Below are positions 8,287 to 17,930 of a DNA stretch of 64,000 nucleotides, piece after piece. Position numbers and translations under genes: made by a program. The notes under the pieces were generated by a model, which made no database searches, had not been told where the DNA came from, and was given only the letters and a program-made list of their open reading frames with translations. Numbering within the stretch: position 1 is the stretch's first letter; the number at the start of each line of letters is the position of its first letter. Source of the stretch: Melioribacteraceae bacterium (GTDB lineage: Bacteria; Bacteroidota; Ignavibacteria; Ignavibacteriales; Melioribacteraceae); assembly GCA_011525875.1 (NCBI GenBank), contig WYBN01000010.1, positions 124,001 through 188,000 on the forward strand, in the 5' to 3' direction.

Positions 8287-10206
8287 ATGTTTGGATTAAA
8301 TTTTATTGACTGGGCTGTAATCATTTTTTACTTTGGTATTATTTTTTCAATTGCAGCGTATTATTCCAGAAGAGCAGGCAAAGACACTCAAAATTTTTTC
8401 CTCTCGGGCAGAAATATGCCATGGTGGCTGGCGGGAACCGCCATGGTTGCCACGACATTTGCAGCAGATACTCCACTAGCAGTAACCGAACTTGTAGCAA
8501 GAAACGGAATAGCCGGTAATTGGTTGTGGTGGAATCTTGCAATCGGCAGCATGCTGACGGTATTTTTCTTTGCCAAATTATGGCGTCGAGCAGGTATTTT
8601 AACCGATGTTGAGTTTGTTGAATTAAGATATACAGGTAAACCGGCGGCTCTTTTACGAGGATTCCGCGCTTTATATCTCGGTTTGTTTATGAACAGCATT
8701 GTTCTTGCCTGGGTTAATAAGGCGATGGAGAAAATTTTTGAAGTTACTATCCCGGGTTTGGATGCATTCCTCCTTGTTGCTTCTTGTATGATATTAATTT
8801 CGATTTATGCCTCAGCCTCGGGGTTGCTGGGAACCGCTCGAATAGATGCGATTCAATTTATTATTGCAATGCTCGGTTGTATTATACTTGCAATAATTGT
8901 GGTTGATATACCTGCAGTCGGCGGAGTTGACGGAATTAAATCTAAATTATCAGCGTGGGTATTTGAATTTACTCCTAAGATAGGGGAGACGTTTTCCATA
9001 GATCCCATTTTAGGCGGAACACTTGCAATTTCAGTCGGGGCATTTATTGCTCATATAGGTTTGCAATGGTGGTCTTCTTGGTACCCTGGCGCAGACCCCG
9101 GCGGCGGGGGCTATGTGGCGCAGAGAATGATGTCGGCAAAGGATGAATCGCACTCGCTCTTCGCAACACTCTGGTTTACGATAGCGCATTATTGTCTTAG
9201 ACCCTGGCCCTGGATAATGGTTGCACTCGGGGCGCTTGTTCTGCTTCCGCAGTTGTCTATAGAACAGATACGTGACGAGAATATTGTTGTAGAATATGAA
9301 AAAGCTTTCGAAGTTTTTAATTCCCACGCTAAGGCTGGCAAAGATTATAATCAAGTTGTTTCGGATCCCGTTCTTCTCGAAAAAGTACGCCGGTTCGAAG
9401 ATAAAACTTTTTATGAAAGCTTTGAAAACACAATAGACCCGGGCAAAATGTATCCTAAACTTATGGTGCGTTATCTCCCTTCTGGTTTGCTTGGGCTGCT
9501 TATCGCTGTTTTTCTTGCTGCTTATATGTCCACCATTGCCTCTCAATTGAACTGGGGCACTTCATATTTGATTAATGATTTCTACCGCAGATTCTTTCAA
9601 AGAAATGCAAGCGAAAAACATTACGTAGCGATATCAAGAATTATGATTATAGTATTAATGATCTTTTCGCTATTTATTACGAAATATCTGCTGACTACAA
9701 TATCGGGTGCGTGGGAATTTATCATAAATGCCAGCGCAGGAATAGGAGCGGTGTTAATATTAAGATGGTTTTGGTGGAGGGTTAATGCCTGGTCGGAAAT
9801 ATCGGCTATGGTAGCCCCGCTGATCATATATCCGGTTAGCCATTATGTGTTTGAGATTCAGTCGCCGATAACCCTTTACCCTACGGTAATCGGCACGACT
9901 ATAATTTGGCTTACTGTAACATTCTTAACTAAACCGACAGAAGAAAAACATCTTTATAAATTCTATGAAAAAATTCATCCCGGCGGAATCGGTTGGAAAA
10001 AATACCGGATCAAATATCCGGCTATAATTTCCGACTCCGGTTATAAAATATTATTTGTAAACTGGTTTTTGGGAGTAGTGCTTGTTTATTCATTCTTATA
10101 CGCAACGGGACAAATAATTTTTAAGGATTATTTAAATGGCAGTATCGCATTAACAGTAAGCGCGGTTTCTGTTTTTTTTATTTATAAAAATTTGAAAAGG
10201 AAATAA
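8287..10206 (+). CDS. Large sodium:solute symporter (SSS family)
   Basis: A 639-residue inner-membrane transporter. The N terminus has the family pattern DTQNFFLSGRNMPWWLAGTA with ATTFAADTPLAV; later helices carry the LLIAVFLAAYMSTIASQLNWG region for Na+ binding. It is longer than the upstream symporter because of a soluble loop of roughly 80 residues (about 315-395, charged) and extra C-terminal helices. The substrate is unknown. It ends 7 nt before the HAD phosphatase, so the two may be co-transcribed. Confidence 0.9.
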   Translation: MFGLNFIDWAVIIFYFGIIFSIAAYYSRRAGKDTQNFFLSGRNMPWWLAGTAMVATTFAADTPLAVTELVARNGIAGNWLWWNLAIGSMLTVFFFAKLWRRAGILTDVEFVELRYTGKPAALLRGFRALYLGLFMNSIVLAWVNKAMEKIFEVTIPGLDAFLLVASCMILISIYASASGLLGTARIDAIQFIIAMLGCIILAIIVVDIPAVGGVDGIKSKLSAWVFEFTPKIGETFSIDPILGGTLAISVGAFIAHIGLQWWSSWYPGADPGGGGYVAQRMMSAKDESHSLFATLWFTIAHYCLRPWPWIMVALGALVLLPQLSIEQIRDENIVVEYEKAFEVFNSHAKAGKDYNQVVSDPVLLEKVRRFEDKTFYESFENTIDPGKMYPKLMVRYLPSGLLGLLIAVFLAAYMSTIASQLNWGTSYLINDFYRRFFQRNASEKHYVAISRIMIIVLMIFSLFITKYLLTTISGAWEFIINASAGIGAVLILRWFWWRVNAWSEISAMVAPLIIYPVSHYVFEIQSPITLYPTVIGTTIIWLTVTFLTKPTEEKHLYKFYEKIHPGGIGWKKYRIKYPAIISDSGYKILFVNWFLGVVLVYSFLYATGQIIFKDYLNGSIALTVSAVSVFFIYKNLKRK

Positions 10207-10213
10207 TTTTTTG

Positions 10214-11062
10214 ATGTTGGATAAAGGACTATTAAGGAAAATCAAGCTTATAGTATTTGATTTAGACGGAACTTTGTTGAATGATGAAAACGAGATTGGC
10301 GAGGAATCAATTAAATTGGTTGAAGAGCTTAAGCAGCTTGGAGTAAGATTCTCTTTCGCAACCGGGCGGTATCACAGCGCTGTTTTACAACATGCAAAAA
10401 CTCTATCTATTAAAACGCCGCTAATCACTCTTGATGGAGCGCTGATTAAAAGTTATCCGGAAGGCAAAATAATTTTCGAATCTTACGTTCCGAAGAGGTA
10501 TGTGAAAAGGGCGGTCTCTCTCGCCGATAAACTTCTGCTTAAAATCGCACTTTGTCATGACGATGCAATTTTCTACACAGACGATAATTCATCGATTGTA
10601 AATTTAGTCGATAAACTTGGTGCCGTCGTGCAGGAAATTCCAGATTATGATTTATATTTACATAAGACATTAGAGGTTGTTGTTGCCGGCGACTTTAAGG
10701 ATTCTATAAACTTATTCGCAAAAAAAATGAGTTTTCCGTTTACTTTCGGGCTTAATTTTTCGTTTTATAAATCTCAAAGGCGCGGCGATATTTATTTCTT
10801 TGAAACGAGAAAACACGGAGTTGATAAAGGCACTGGCGTAAAAAGGCTTACAAATTATTTAAATCTAAGCATGAAAGAAACAGCCGTTCTCGGGGATTGG
10901 TATAACGATAGAAAAATGTTCGACACGGGGGCATTAAAAATTGCCGTTGCTAATGCCGTTCAGGAAATAAAGTATCATGCCGACTATATTACAACCCGGA
11001 CGAATAATGAAGATGCCACAGCAGAGTTTTTAACCATGGTATTGAATGCAAAAAGAAATTAG
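10214..11062 (+). CDS. HAD-superfamily hydrolase, Cof-type
   Basis: Probable phosphatase of phosphosugars or related phosphoesters. Motif I is VFDLDGTLLND, motif II is in FATGR, and motif III/IV is GDWYNDRKMF, with Asp residues for Mg2+ binding. The large inserted cap domain between motifs II and III is of the Cof (C2) type. A TTG at 10211 directly precedes ATG 10214; the ATG is taken as the start. The 282-residue length fits. It abuts the PgpH-type gene, whose ATG follows its stop directly. Confidence 0.88.
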   Translation: MLDKGLLRKIKLIVFDLDGTLLNDENEIGEESIKLVEELKQLGVRFSFATGRYHSAVLQHAKTLSIKTPLITLDGALIKSYPEGKIIFESYVPKRYVKRAVSLADKLLLKIALCHDDAIFYTDDNSSIVNLVDKLGAVVQEIPDYDLYLHKTLEVVVAGDFKDSINLFAKKMSFPFTFGLNFSFYKSQRRGDIYFFETRKHGVDKGTGVKRLTNYLNLSMKETAVLGDWYNDRKMFDTGALKIAVANAVQEIKYHADYITTRTNNEDATAEFLTMVLNAKRN

Positions 11063-13255
11063 ATGAGTACAGTATCAAAAATAAGGTCAAGTAAGAGAAT
11101 AAAAGCGCTCCTCGTATTAGTCACATTTGTCTTGATCGTGATGATGTTCCCTCGCGGCGAATCACTCGAATTTGATGTTAACGTAAATACAATCTGGATA
11201 AAGGATGATCTGATCGCATCAATGCCGTTTGAAATATTGAAAGACCCTATCCTTTTCGAAAGGGAAAAGACAGCTGCCGCTAATAAAGTGTATCCGATTT
11301 TCGTCAGGGATGATGAAGCTTTCGAAAAAACGCTGGATTCCATCCGGGCTTATCATGCCTATCTGATTGAAGTTATTGACAATGAACTGTATCTCGAAGA
11401 AAGCTCGCCGGGGAAAACTTTTTTAACAAATAATTCCTACGAAACGCTAAAAAACATGCGCCGTCAGGAAAACATTTTATCCTCAGCATCAAATTACAAA
11501 ACAGGCGATATAATTAAAGCGGCGGAAGATATTTTTGAAAGAATTTTCAGACGGGGCTTGTTAAGTCAGGATTATGAGTATATTCTGCGAGACAGTATTT
11601 CTATCAGAGAAGGAAAATTTCAGAGGATTTTTCCAAAGTTAAATTATTACGACCCGGTGAGCGTAATGAATTTAATTGATGTGCGGATATCAAGATTTTT
11701 CAGCGGAAGCGAATCCATAAAAAATGCCGTGCGTGAGTATCTGTCATATTTTGTACGACCTAATTTAATTTATGATGAGAAACTTACAGCCGAAGCAAAA
11801 CAGATTGAGATAAGCAAGGTCTCGCGCAATAAAGGGATAGTAAACGAAAACGAAAGAATAGTTGCAAAACACGATAGAGTCACACAGGAAATTAAAGACA
11901 AGATTGATTCATACAGAATTGCGAAAGGATTTGATACCGGGTTCTGGAGCAGATTCGCCCAAAATCTCGGCAAGTTTCTGCATATAGCACTCATTTTCCT
12001 GCCGTTGATTATTTATATATATCTCTTCCGCAAGAAAATTTACGAAAACAATTTTAATATACTAATCATAATGATTGTTATTTTATTCGTAAGTTTCATT
12101 GCCTATATAATTTCAGAATTAGAAGTTTCCGGTCCAGTTGACTTGTTGATTTTAGTCCCAGTTGCTTCGATGATATTGACCATAATATTTGACTCAAGAG
12201 TTGGATTTTATGTGACTGTCGTCTGCGCACTTGTTGTTGGGGGTCTTCGCGGAAACGATTACGTTATTTCAATCATGAATATTGTTGCAGGCGGATTAGC
12301 AGCTTACACCGTAAGGGATATAAAAAATCGCAATCAAATATTCAGATCGTTTCTATTCATACTTTTAGGTTATGTTGTTAGTATTATAGCATTTGGTTTG
12401 GAACGCTTTGATCCGATTGAAAAAATATTAATCAGTTCAGCTTATGCAGCTTCAAATTCAATTATTAGTCCTGCTTTAACTTTCGGCTTAATAATATTTT
12501 TCGAGAAGATTTTTAAGATCACAACGGAGCTGACTCTTCTGGAATTATCCGATTTCAATTCCCCTCTGCTAAGAGAATTAGCCAGGAATGCGCCCGGCAC
12601 TTTTACTCATTCAATGACTATTGGATCCATGGTTGAAAGCGCCGCAGAATCAATCGGAGCAAATCCTATCCTTGCACGGGTCGGAGCTTATTATCATGAT
12701 ATAGGCAAGCTGATTAAACCGGAAGGATTTGTTGAAAACCAGATGGATAATATAAATCTTCATGAGAATTTGGAACCCGAAAAAAGTGTCCAAGTAATTA
12801 TCGAACATGTCACAAAAGGCATCGAACTTGGCAGAGAATACAAATTGCCGCAGGAGGTAATAGATTTCATTCCGATGCATCACGGCACATTTATCATTTC
12901 GTATTTTTATGAAGCAGCTAAACAAAAATACGGCCCGGAAAATGTCAGCGATAAGGATTACAGATATCCCGGTCCAAAACCTAATACAAAAGAAACTGCT
13001 CTGCTTATGCTCGCTGATTCATGCGAGTCGGCTGTTAGAGCCATGACGGAGCCGGATCAGAAAAAAGTAGAGAATGTGATTCATAATTTATTTAAGGCAA
13101 GAATTGAAGACGGGCAGCTTGATAAAGCCCCTATCACTTTTAAAGACATTGAAAAAATTAAAGCCGAATTTTTGAAAGTTCTACTTGGTCAGCATCATAA
13201 AAGAATCAGATACCCAAAACAAAATGAGTTGGAAGACACACCTTCAACAAAATAA
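11063..13255 (+). CDS. 7TM-HD phosphodiesterase (PgpH type)
   Basis: A 730-residue membrane protein. After an N-terminal helix (about 16-32) comes an extracytoplasmic 7TMR-HDED domain (to ~295), then about seven membrane helices (~300-480), then a cytoplasmic HD domain with HSMTIGSMVESAA and the metal-binding YYHDIGK motif (His545-Asp546), and a later HH pair in MHHGTF. In Listeria, PgpH degrades cyclic di-AMP; that role is inferred here. It is followed 6 nt later by the Xer recombinase gene. Confidence 0.9.
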   Translation: MSTVSKIRSSKRIKALLVLVTFVLIVMMFPRGESLEFDVNVNTIWIKDDLIASMPFEILKDPILFEREKTAAANKVYPIFVRDDEAFEKTLDSIRAYHAYLIEVIDNELYLEESSPGKTFLTNNSYETLKNMRRQENILSSASNYKTGDIIKAAEDIFERIFRRGLLSQDYEYILRDSISIREGKFQRIFPKLNYYDPVSVMNLIDVRISRFFSGSESIKNAVREYLSYFVRPNLIYDEKLTAEAKQIEISKVSRNKGIVNENERIVAKHDRVTQEIKDKIDSYRIAKGFDTGFWSRFAQNLGKFLHIALIFLPLIIYIYLFRKKIYENNFNILIIMIVILFVSFIAYIISELEVSGPVDLLILVPVASMILTIIFDSRVGFYVTVVCALVVGGLRGNDYVISIMNIVAGGLAAYTVRDIKNRNQIFRSFLFILLGYVVSIIAFGLERFDPIEKILISSAYAASNSIISPALTFGLIIFFEKIFKITTELTLLELSDFNSPLLRELARNAPGTFTHSMTIGSMVESAAESIGANPILARVGAYYHDIGKLIKPEGFVENQMDNINLHENLEPEKSVQVIIEHVTKGIELGREYKLPQEVIDFIPMHHGTFIISYFYEAAKQKYGPENVSDKDYRYPGPKPNTKETALLMLADSCESAVRAMTEPDQKKVENVIHNLFKARIEDGQLDKAPITFKDIEKIKAEFLKVLLGQHHKRIRYPKQNELEDTPSTK

Positions 13256-13261
13256 CTATTA

Positions 13262-14152
13262 ATGAAAGAATTTGTTAAAGAATACCTTGCACACTGCAAG
13301 CTTGAAAGAAACCTTTCGCAAAATTCTGTTGATTCCTACAAAAATGATTTAACAAAATTTATGGCATTTCTTGACAATGAGGGCATAAATGATCTTAATC
13401 ATGTAAAGACTTCTGCATTAATAAATTATTTTGAATCAATCCGAAAAGAAAAATTGAGCACTTCAACATCTGCGCGGAATCTTTCTGCGATAAAAGGATT
13501 CTTTAACTATTTAGCCAGATTAGGATATATTCAAAATAATCCGACGGAAATTCTCAGATCAAAAAGACGCAGCAGAAAATTACCCGAAGTGCTCAGTGTA
13601 AAAGAAGTTGATAAAATATTAAACTGCCCCGACACAAAAAACATTCTTGGACTAAGAGATAAAGCCATATTAGAAGTTGCATATTCATCGGGACTGCGGG
13701 TATCGGAATTATTAAATTTAAAAATGTCCAACTTATTTTTTGGCGATGAAGTAATCCGTGTTCTCGGCAAGGGATCAAAGCAAAGAATTGTGCCGGTAGG
13801 GCGCAGTGCAATGAAGTGGGTGACAGAATATCTGAAGACCGGAAGACCATTTCTCGAAAAGAAAATGAAGAGCGAGAACTTCGTATTTCTTAACAAACGC
13901 GGCACTAAACTATCGCGCATGGGTATCTGGAAAATTTTCAGCAGATATTCTACCGAAGCCGGAATTAATAAAGATATTCATCCACACACATTCAGACACA
14001 CTTTTGCTACTCATTTGCTTGAAGGCGGTGCTGACTTAAGGGCGGTGCAGGAAATGTTAGGGCATACCGATATTTCAACAACCCAGATTTACACGCATAT
14101 TGACAGAGAGTTTGTTAAACAGGTTCATAAAGATTTCCACCCGAGAGGCTGA
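13262..14152 (+). CDS. xerD: Xer-type tyrosine recombinase
   Basis: Site-specific recombinase of the XerC/XerD family, which resolves chromosome dimers at dif. It has 296 residues with an N-terminal SAM-like DNA-binding domain (1-90) and a catalytic domain carrying the full residue set: Arg146 (SSGLRVSEL), Lys170 (GKGSKQR), His242 and Arg245 (HTFRHTFATH), His268 (GHTD) and Tyr277 (TQIYTH). There is no nearby integrated element, so it looks like the chromosomal housekeeping recombinase. XerC and XerD cannot be told apart here. Confidence 0.9.
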   Translation: MKEFVKEYLAHCKLERNLSQNSVDSYKNDLTKFMAFLDNEGINDLNHVKTSALINYFESIRKEKLSTSTSARNLSAIKGFFNYLARLGYIQNNPTEILRSKRRSRKLPEVLSVKEVDKILNCPDTKNILGLRDKAILEVAYSSGLRVSELLNLKMSNLFFGDEVIRVLGKGSKQRIVPVGRSAMKWVTEYLKTGRPFLEKKMKSENFVFLNKRGTKLSRMGIWKIFSRYSTEAGINKDIHPHTFRHTFATHLLEGGADLRAVQEMLGHTDISTTQIYTHIDREFVKQVHKDFHPRG

Positions 14153-14222
14153 TTTATCTGTCCCAGCTATGAGTTTGAAGTTCATATTGTTATTTTTGTC
14201 TGTCAATAAATAAGAATATTAG

Positions 14223-15167
14223 ATGAAAATTAGCGGTTTTTCTTTTGTAAGAAATGGCATAAAGCTTTATTATCCGGTTGTTGAATCTATCAAATCCATA
14301 CTTCCGGTTGTCGATGAGTTTTGTATTGCCGTCGGTGCAGGCGACGATAATGATACTACGCGAAAAAAAATTATGGAAATAGGCGACCCGAAGTTAAAAA
14401 TCATTGATACTTTATGGGAAGAAAAATATTTTAAGAAAGGAGTTATCAACGCAATTCAAACAGACATCGCAAAAAATGCATGCAGCGGCGATTGGCTGTT
14501 TTATCTTCAAGCCGATGAAGTGGTTCACGAGAAGTATCTTCCAATAATAAAAAGGCGCTGCTCGGAACTGCTTGACGATAGCGAAGTTGAGGGGCTTGTC
14601 TTCCGCTATAAACACTTCTGGGGTGATTATAACCACTATCATGGCGGGCACGGATGGTATCCGCACGAAATTCGAATTATAAGAAATCTTCCCGATATAC
14701 ATTCATGGCAAAGCGCGCAATCATTCCGCCGATTTGATTATTACGACAACCCGCGTCAGCCGGACGGTCATCATAAATTGAAGGTTGCAAGAGTTGACGC
14801 AGAAATTTATCACTACGGCTGGGTACGTCCTCCACATTTGATGCAGAATAAAAGGCTTGCGCTCGACGGCGTTCATTGGGGCTTAAACAAAGCAAAAGAT
14901 TACTATGATAAAGCGCCTAAGGAATTTGACTATGGGCCGATGAATCTGCTCGCAGAATTTTCCGGCACACACCCTAAGGTTATGGAAAATAAAATTAAAG
15001 AGCTGGATTGGCATCATAAACTTCAGCGGAACGGCAAACCGAATAAATTCAGACAGCCGCATAATCACGAAAAATTATTCTACAGATTTATTTCTTTTAT
15101 TGAAAATAATTTTCTTGGCGGAAGAAAATTCGGCGAATTTAAAAATTATATTTTGTTGAGGAAATAA
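14223..15167 (+). CDS. Glycosyltransferase, family 2-like
   Basis: A 314-residue cytoplasmic enzyme at the head of the surface-polysaccharide cluster. It has a GT-A fold start (ISGFSFVRNG) and the acidic motif LQADEVVHE, the equivalent of the metal/nucleotide-sugar DxD site. A His/Trp-rich middle (FWGDYNHYHGGHGWYPHE) is unusual and may shape the acceptor site. Donor and acceptor are unknown. It abuts the next glycosyltransferase with no gap. Confidence 0.82.
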   Translation: MKISGFSFVRNGIKLYYPVVESIKSILPVVDEFCIAVGAGDDNDTTRKKIMEIGDPKLKIIDTLWEEKYFKKGVINAIQTDIAKNACSGDWLFYLQADEVVHEKYLPIIKRRCSELLDDSEVEGLVFRYKHFWGDYNHYHGGHGWYPHEIRIIRNLPDIHSWQSAQSFRRFDYYDNPRQPDGHHKLKVARVDAEIYHYGWVRPPHLMQNKRLALDGVHWGLNKAKDYYDKAPKEFDYGPMNLLAEFSGTHPKVMENKIKELDWHHKLQRNGKPNKFRQPHNHEKLFYRFISFIENNFLGGRKFGEFKNYILLRK

Positions 15168-16139
15168 ATGAACAAGCAAAAGGTTTTAATCATACCCGAT
15201 TTCCCGAATTGGGCTCTTGATAAGAATGCGAAGGATTTAGTGGAATACAATAGATCGAATCTTCAACTCGATATCTGCTATTTTAATAACTTCAAAAATA
15301 ATTGGCAGAAATATTATGCCGAATATGATCTGCTTTTCCCGATGTATCTTGGAAGTTTTAAGGAGTTCCTCGAGTTAAAAATTCCTACTGATAAAGTGAT
15401 AACGGGTATCCGTTCTTTTCATAGATGGGATAAAAGACAAACACAACCGCCGGGTTATAATGCAAAAGTCCCTCGTAAAGTTATAAGAATATACCGAAAA
15501 GCTTTGCTTGTAAATACGCACTGCAAAAAATTGTGGTATATATTTGCAAATTATTTTCCCATAATTCACACTAAATATACATGCGATCTTAAAATGTTCT
15601 ATCCTGAAAATAAAAAAAGGAATAACAATCTTGTTATTGGTTGGACAGGCAGTTTAACGAATCACCCGGGTAAACGGGGTTTTGACGAATATATCAAACC
15701 CATTTGCAATGAAGTCCCCGGCGTAGAGCTAAAACTCCAAACCAAGGAAGATAACTTTATCACAGACGACAATTTGATGAGAGAATATTACAATTCTCTC
15801 GATCTCTACATCTGTGCTTCGAGGAGTGAAGGCACGCCTCGCCCGGTAATTGAAGCTGCAGCTTGTGGAGTGCCGGTAATATCAACGGATGTCGGTATTG
15901 TCCCAGAATTAATTTATGACGATGTTGACGGTTTTATTGTCGACAGGAATTATGCTGCTATTAAATCCAAGATTGAATGGATAGCTAAGAACAGGGAAGT
16001 TCTTCCTGGAATGGGTAAATTGATTCGTGAAAAGATGGAGCGCGAATTCAACTGGGAATTCTTAATTGATCAATGGACTGATTTTTTCCGCTTTTCTTTG
16101 GAATTGTATAAACTTAAGAAAGAAGGACACATAAAATAA
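15168..16139 (+). CDS. Glycosyltransferase, family 4/GT-B
   Basis: A 323-residue GT-B enzyme. The C-terminal Rossmann half has IGWTGSLTNHPGKRGFDEY and the donor-binding ICASRSEGTPRPVIEAAACG with the conserved E-x7-E pattern and CGVPVISTDVG. The N-terminal half is short and divergent. Substrates are unknown. Its ATAAAATAA ending overlaps the apparent noncanonical start of the next ATP-grasp gene. Confidence 0.85.
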   Translation: MNKQKVLIIPDFPNWALDKNAKDLVEYNRSNLQLDICYFNNFKNNWQKYYAEYDLLFPMYLGSFKEFLELKIPTDKVITGIRSFHRWDKRQTQPPGYNAKVPRKVIRIYRKALLVNTHCKKLWYIFANYFPIIHTKYTCDLKMFYPENKKRNNNLVIGWTGSLTNHPGKRGFDEYIKPICNEVPGVELKLQTKEDNFITDDNLMREYYNSLDLYICASRSEGTPRPVIEAAACGVPVISTDVGIVPELIYDDVDGFIVDRNYAAIKSKIEWIAKNREVLPGMGKLIREKMEREFNWEFLIDQWTDFFRFSLELYKLKKEGHIK

Positions 16140-17074
16140 AAAGGGTAGCATTAGTAAAGGACAGAGATAATTTCTGGAAAGTTTACAGCGATATTCTCCA
16201 GCTTAAGGGCTTCGAAGTAAAAAGCTTTGATATTTTTTCTTCGGAAGAAAACGGTTTGCTTCTAAGTGAAAATTTCGACGCACTTATTTGGCGAGCGAAA
16301 CATAATCCCAAATCAAGGGAATTGGCAAAAAAAATATTGTATCTTTTCAATATAGAATTGAACTTAAAAACCTTTCCTTCGTGGCAGAGCTATTCAATCT
16401 ACGATGATAAAATCGCTCAATATTTTCTCTTCAACAGGCTGAATATACCGATGCCGAATACAAAGATCTTTTTTAATGAAGATGAGGCAGTAAAATTTCT
16501 TGAGAATTCAACTTTTCCCATGATCTATAAAAGCTCACACGGCGCCGGCAGCGCTAATGTGGGTTTGCTTAATAATTTCCGGCAGGGGAAAAAATATGTG
16601 AAGCGTGTTTTCAGTAAGGGCATGCCGACTTTCTTTAAATCTGAGATCCAGAAAGGATATGTTTACTTTCAGGAATTTCTGGAAGGCAATAAAGGTGATT
16701 ATCGAGTTGTATGTTTTAGCGACGGCAAATTGACTGGCTTCTTCAGAGAGAATAAACCCGGAGAGGTATTTGCAAGCGGCGGAGGTAATAATTCTATGCT
16801 GCAGCTCGATAACAGTCTTCTCGAATTAGTGTGGGATACACATCAGCGCCTGGGGAATCAAGTGGTTATGTCTTATGACTTGTTAAAACATAAAGGAGAT
16901 TGGAAGCTGACTGAAGCGAGCGTCCTTTTCGGTAATTTGAATAGCCCCGTTTTTTCCGAAACAAAATTCTATGAGCGCAAATCGTCTTTTGTTTATAATA
17001 TAACAGAAATAGAAAGCAATAGACATAACTATTTTATCGATTTGTTGCTGAAAAGCTGGGGCTGGAATGATTAA
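16136..17074 (+). CDS. ATP-grasp ligase in polysaccharide cluster, apparent AUA start
   Basis: An ATP-grasp enzyme that would join a carboxylate to an amine via an acyl-phosphate. The first conventional start is TTG at 16256, but the same frame upstream (16136-16255) encodes a well-formed N-terminal domain: a KRVALVKD strand, the helix NFWKVYSDILQLKGF, then FEVKSFDIF. No ATG, GTG or TTG exists in that stretch back to the stop at 16115. The best start is ATA at 16136, overlapping the upstream stop (ATAA), with GAAGGA at 16122-16127 at suitable distance. That gives 312 residues. ATP-binding parts include FPMIYKSSHGAGSANVG and QEFLEGNKGDYRV. Substrate unknown. Confidence 0.72.
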   Translation: MKRVALVKDRDNFWKVYSDILQLKGFEVKSFDIFSSEENGLLLSENFDALIWRAKHNPKSRELAKKILYLFNIELNLKTFPSWQSYSIYDDKIAQYFLFNRLNIPMPNTKIFFNEDEAVKFLENSTFPMIYKSSHGAGSANVGLLNNFRQGKKYVKRVFSKGMPTFFKSEIQKGYVYFQEFLEGNKGDYRVVCFSDGKLTGFFRENKPGEVFASGGGNNSMLQLDNSLLELVWDTHQRLGNQVVMSYDLLKHKGDWKLTEASVLFGNLNSPVFSETKFYERKSSFVYNITEIESNRHNYFIDLLLKSWGWND

Positions 17075-17912
17075 GATTTCCGTTATAATTACAGTTTATA
17101 ATAGAGCTAATCTTTTACGGTTAGCTTTGCTGTCATTGCGTAATCAATCATATCTTCCGGACGAATTAATTATATCGGATGACGGGTCAAAGGAAGATAT
17201 TGTCGCCTCAATCAAAGATATAACCAATACTTTAAGTTTCCCGGTCAAATATATTCGTCAAGAGAATAAAGGATTCAGACTGGCTAAATGCAGAAACAAT
17301 GGCGCAAGGGTTGCTGAAAACGAACAGCTTATTTTTCTTGACCAGGACTTAATTCATACAAGAAATTATTTATCAACGCTGCATGATAACTATCGAAAAG
17401 CATTTTTTTTAACTGCTTATCCTGTTAGACTGACCGAGCATCAAACAAACCGGCTGACCGAACAGAATATCCAGAATTACTCATTTGTCAATGAGCTTAC
17501 AGAAAAGCAGCTTAAAAAAATTAGAAATCAATTTAGAAAAGATTATTTAAGTTGCTGGCTGAATAGATTAAAAATAGAGAGAGATAAACCAAAATTACGC
17601 GGCGGCGCATGCGCTATTAATAAAGAAGATTTTATTAACATAAACGGATACGACGAAAACTTTATCGGATGGGGGAACGAAGATGACGATATTCGAAGAC
17701 GCCTTTATAAATACGGCGTAAGAGGATATAACCCTTTTTATTATGAATTCCCGATCCATCTTTACCATCATCCCTATCATTCCGGCGGAAACCGTGTCAA
17801 TAAAGATTACACAGAAAAAAGAAAGTATGAGATAAAAGAAGGAAAATTTATTTCCAAAAGAGGATTAAGAGAGAACAATGAGGAATTAATCTTTTTGACT
17901 CTCAATTACTAA
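17067..17912 (+). CDS. Glycosyltransferase family 2, chondroitin-polymerase-like
   Basis: A 281-residue GT-A enzyme: SVIITVYNRANLLRLALLSL, the DDG motif in LIISDDGSKEDI, and the DQD motif in LIFLDQDLIH. The C-terminal half has the galactosyltransferase-type segment GGACAINKEDFININGYDE followed by GWGNEDDDIRRRL, as in bacterial chondroitin or hyaluronan-type polymerases. Its start overlaps the upstream ATP-grasp gene by 8 nt. Donor unknown; HexNAc or Gal transfer is plausible. Confidence 0.87.
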   Translation: MIKISVIITVYNRANLLRLALLSLRNQSYLPDELIISDDGSKEDIVASIKDITNTLSFPVKYIRQENKGFRLAKCRNNGARVAENEQLIFLDQDLIHTRNYLSTLHDNYRKAFFLTAYPVRLTEHQTNRLTEQNIQNYSFVNELTEKQLKKIRNQFRKDYLSCWLNRLKIERDKPKLRGGACAINKEDFININGYDENFIGWGNEDDDIRRRLYKYGVRGYNPFYYEFPIHLYHHPYHSGGNRVNKDYTEKRKYEIKEGKFISKRGLRENNEELIFLTLNY

Positions 17913-17930
17913 ATTAAAATTTGGTCTTCA

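Noticed and set aside
9031..9546. 171-codon open frame antisense to the large symporter
   Set aside because: Opposite a clear transporter gene, with no motifs and no start signals.
13262..14152. Tyrosine recombinase as an integrase of a mobile island starting at the polysaccharide cluster
   Set aside because: It has the size and residues of chromosomal Xer, sits 6 nt behind a housekeeping gene, and no attachment repeats or phage genes were seen.
14175..14198. TTG and TATTTTTG upstream of the glycan cluster as a promoter
   Set aside because: The -7 box fits but the spacing to the TTG is only 13 nt, so the pair does not meet the consensus.
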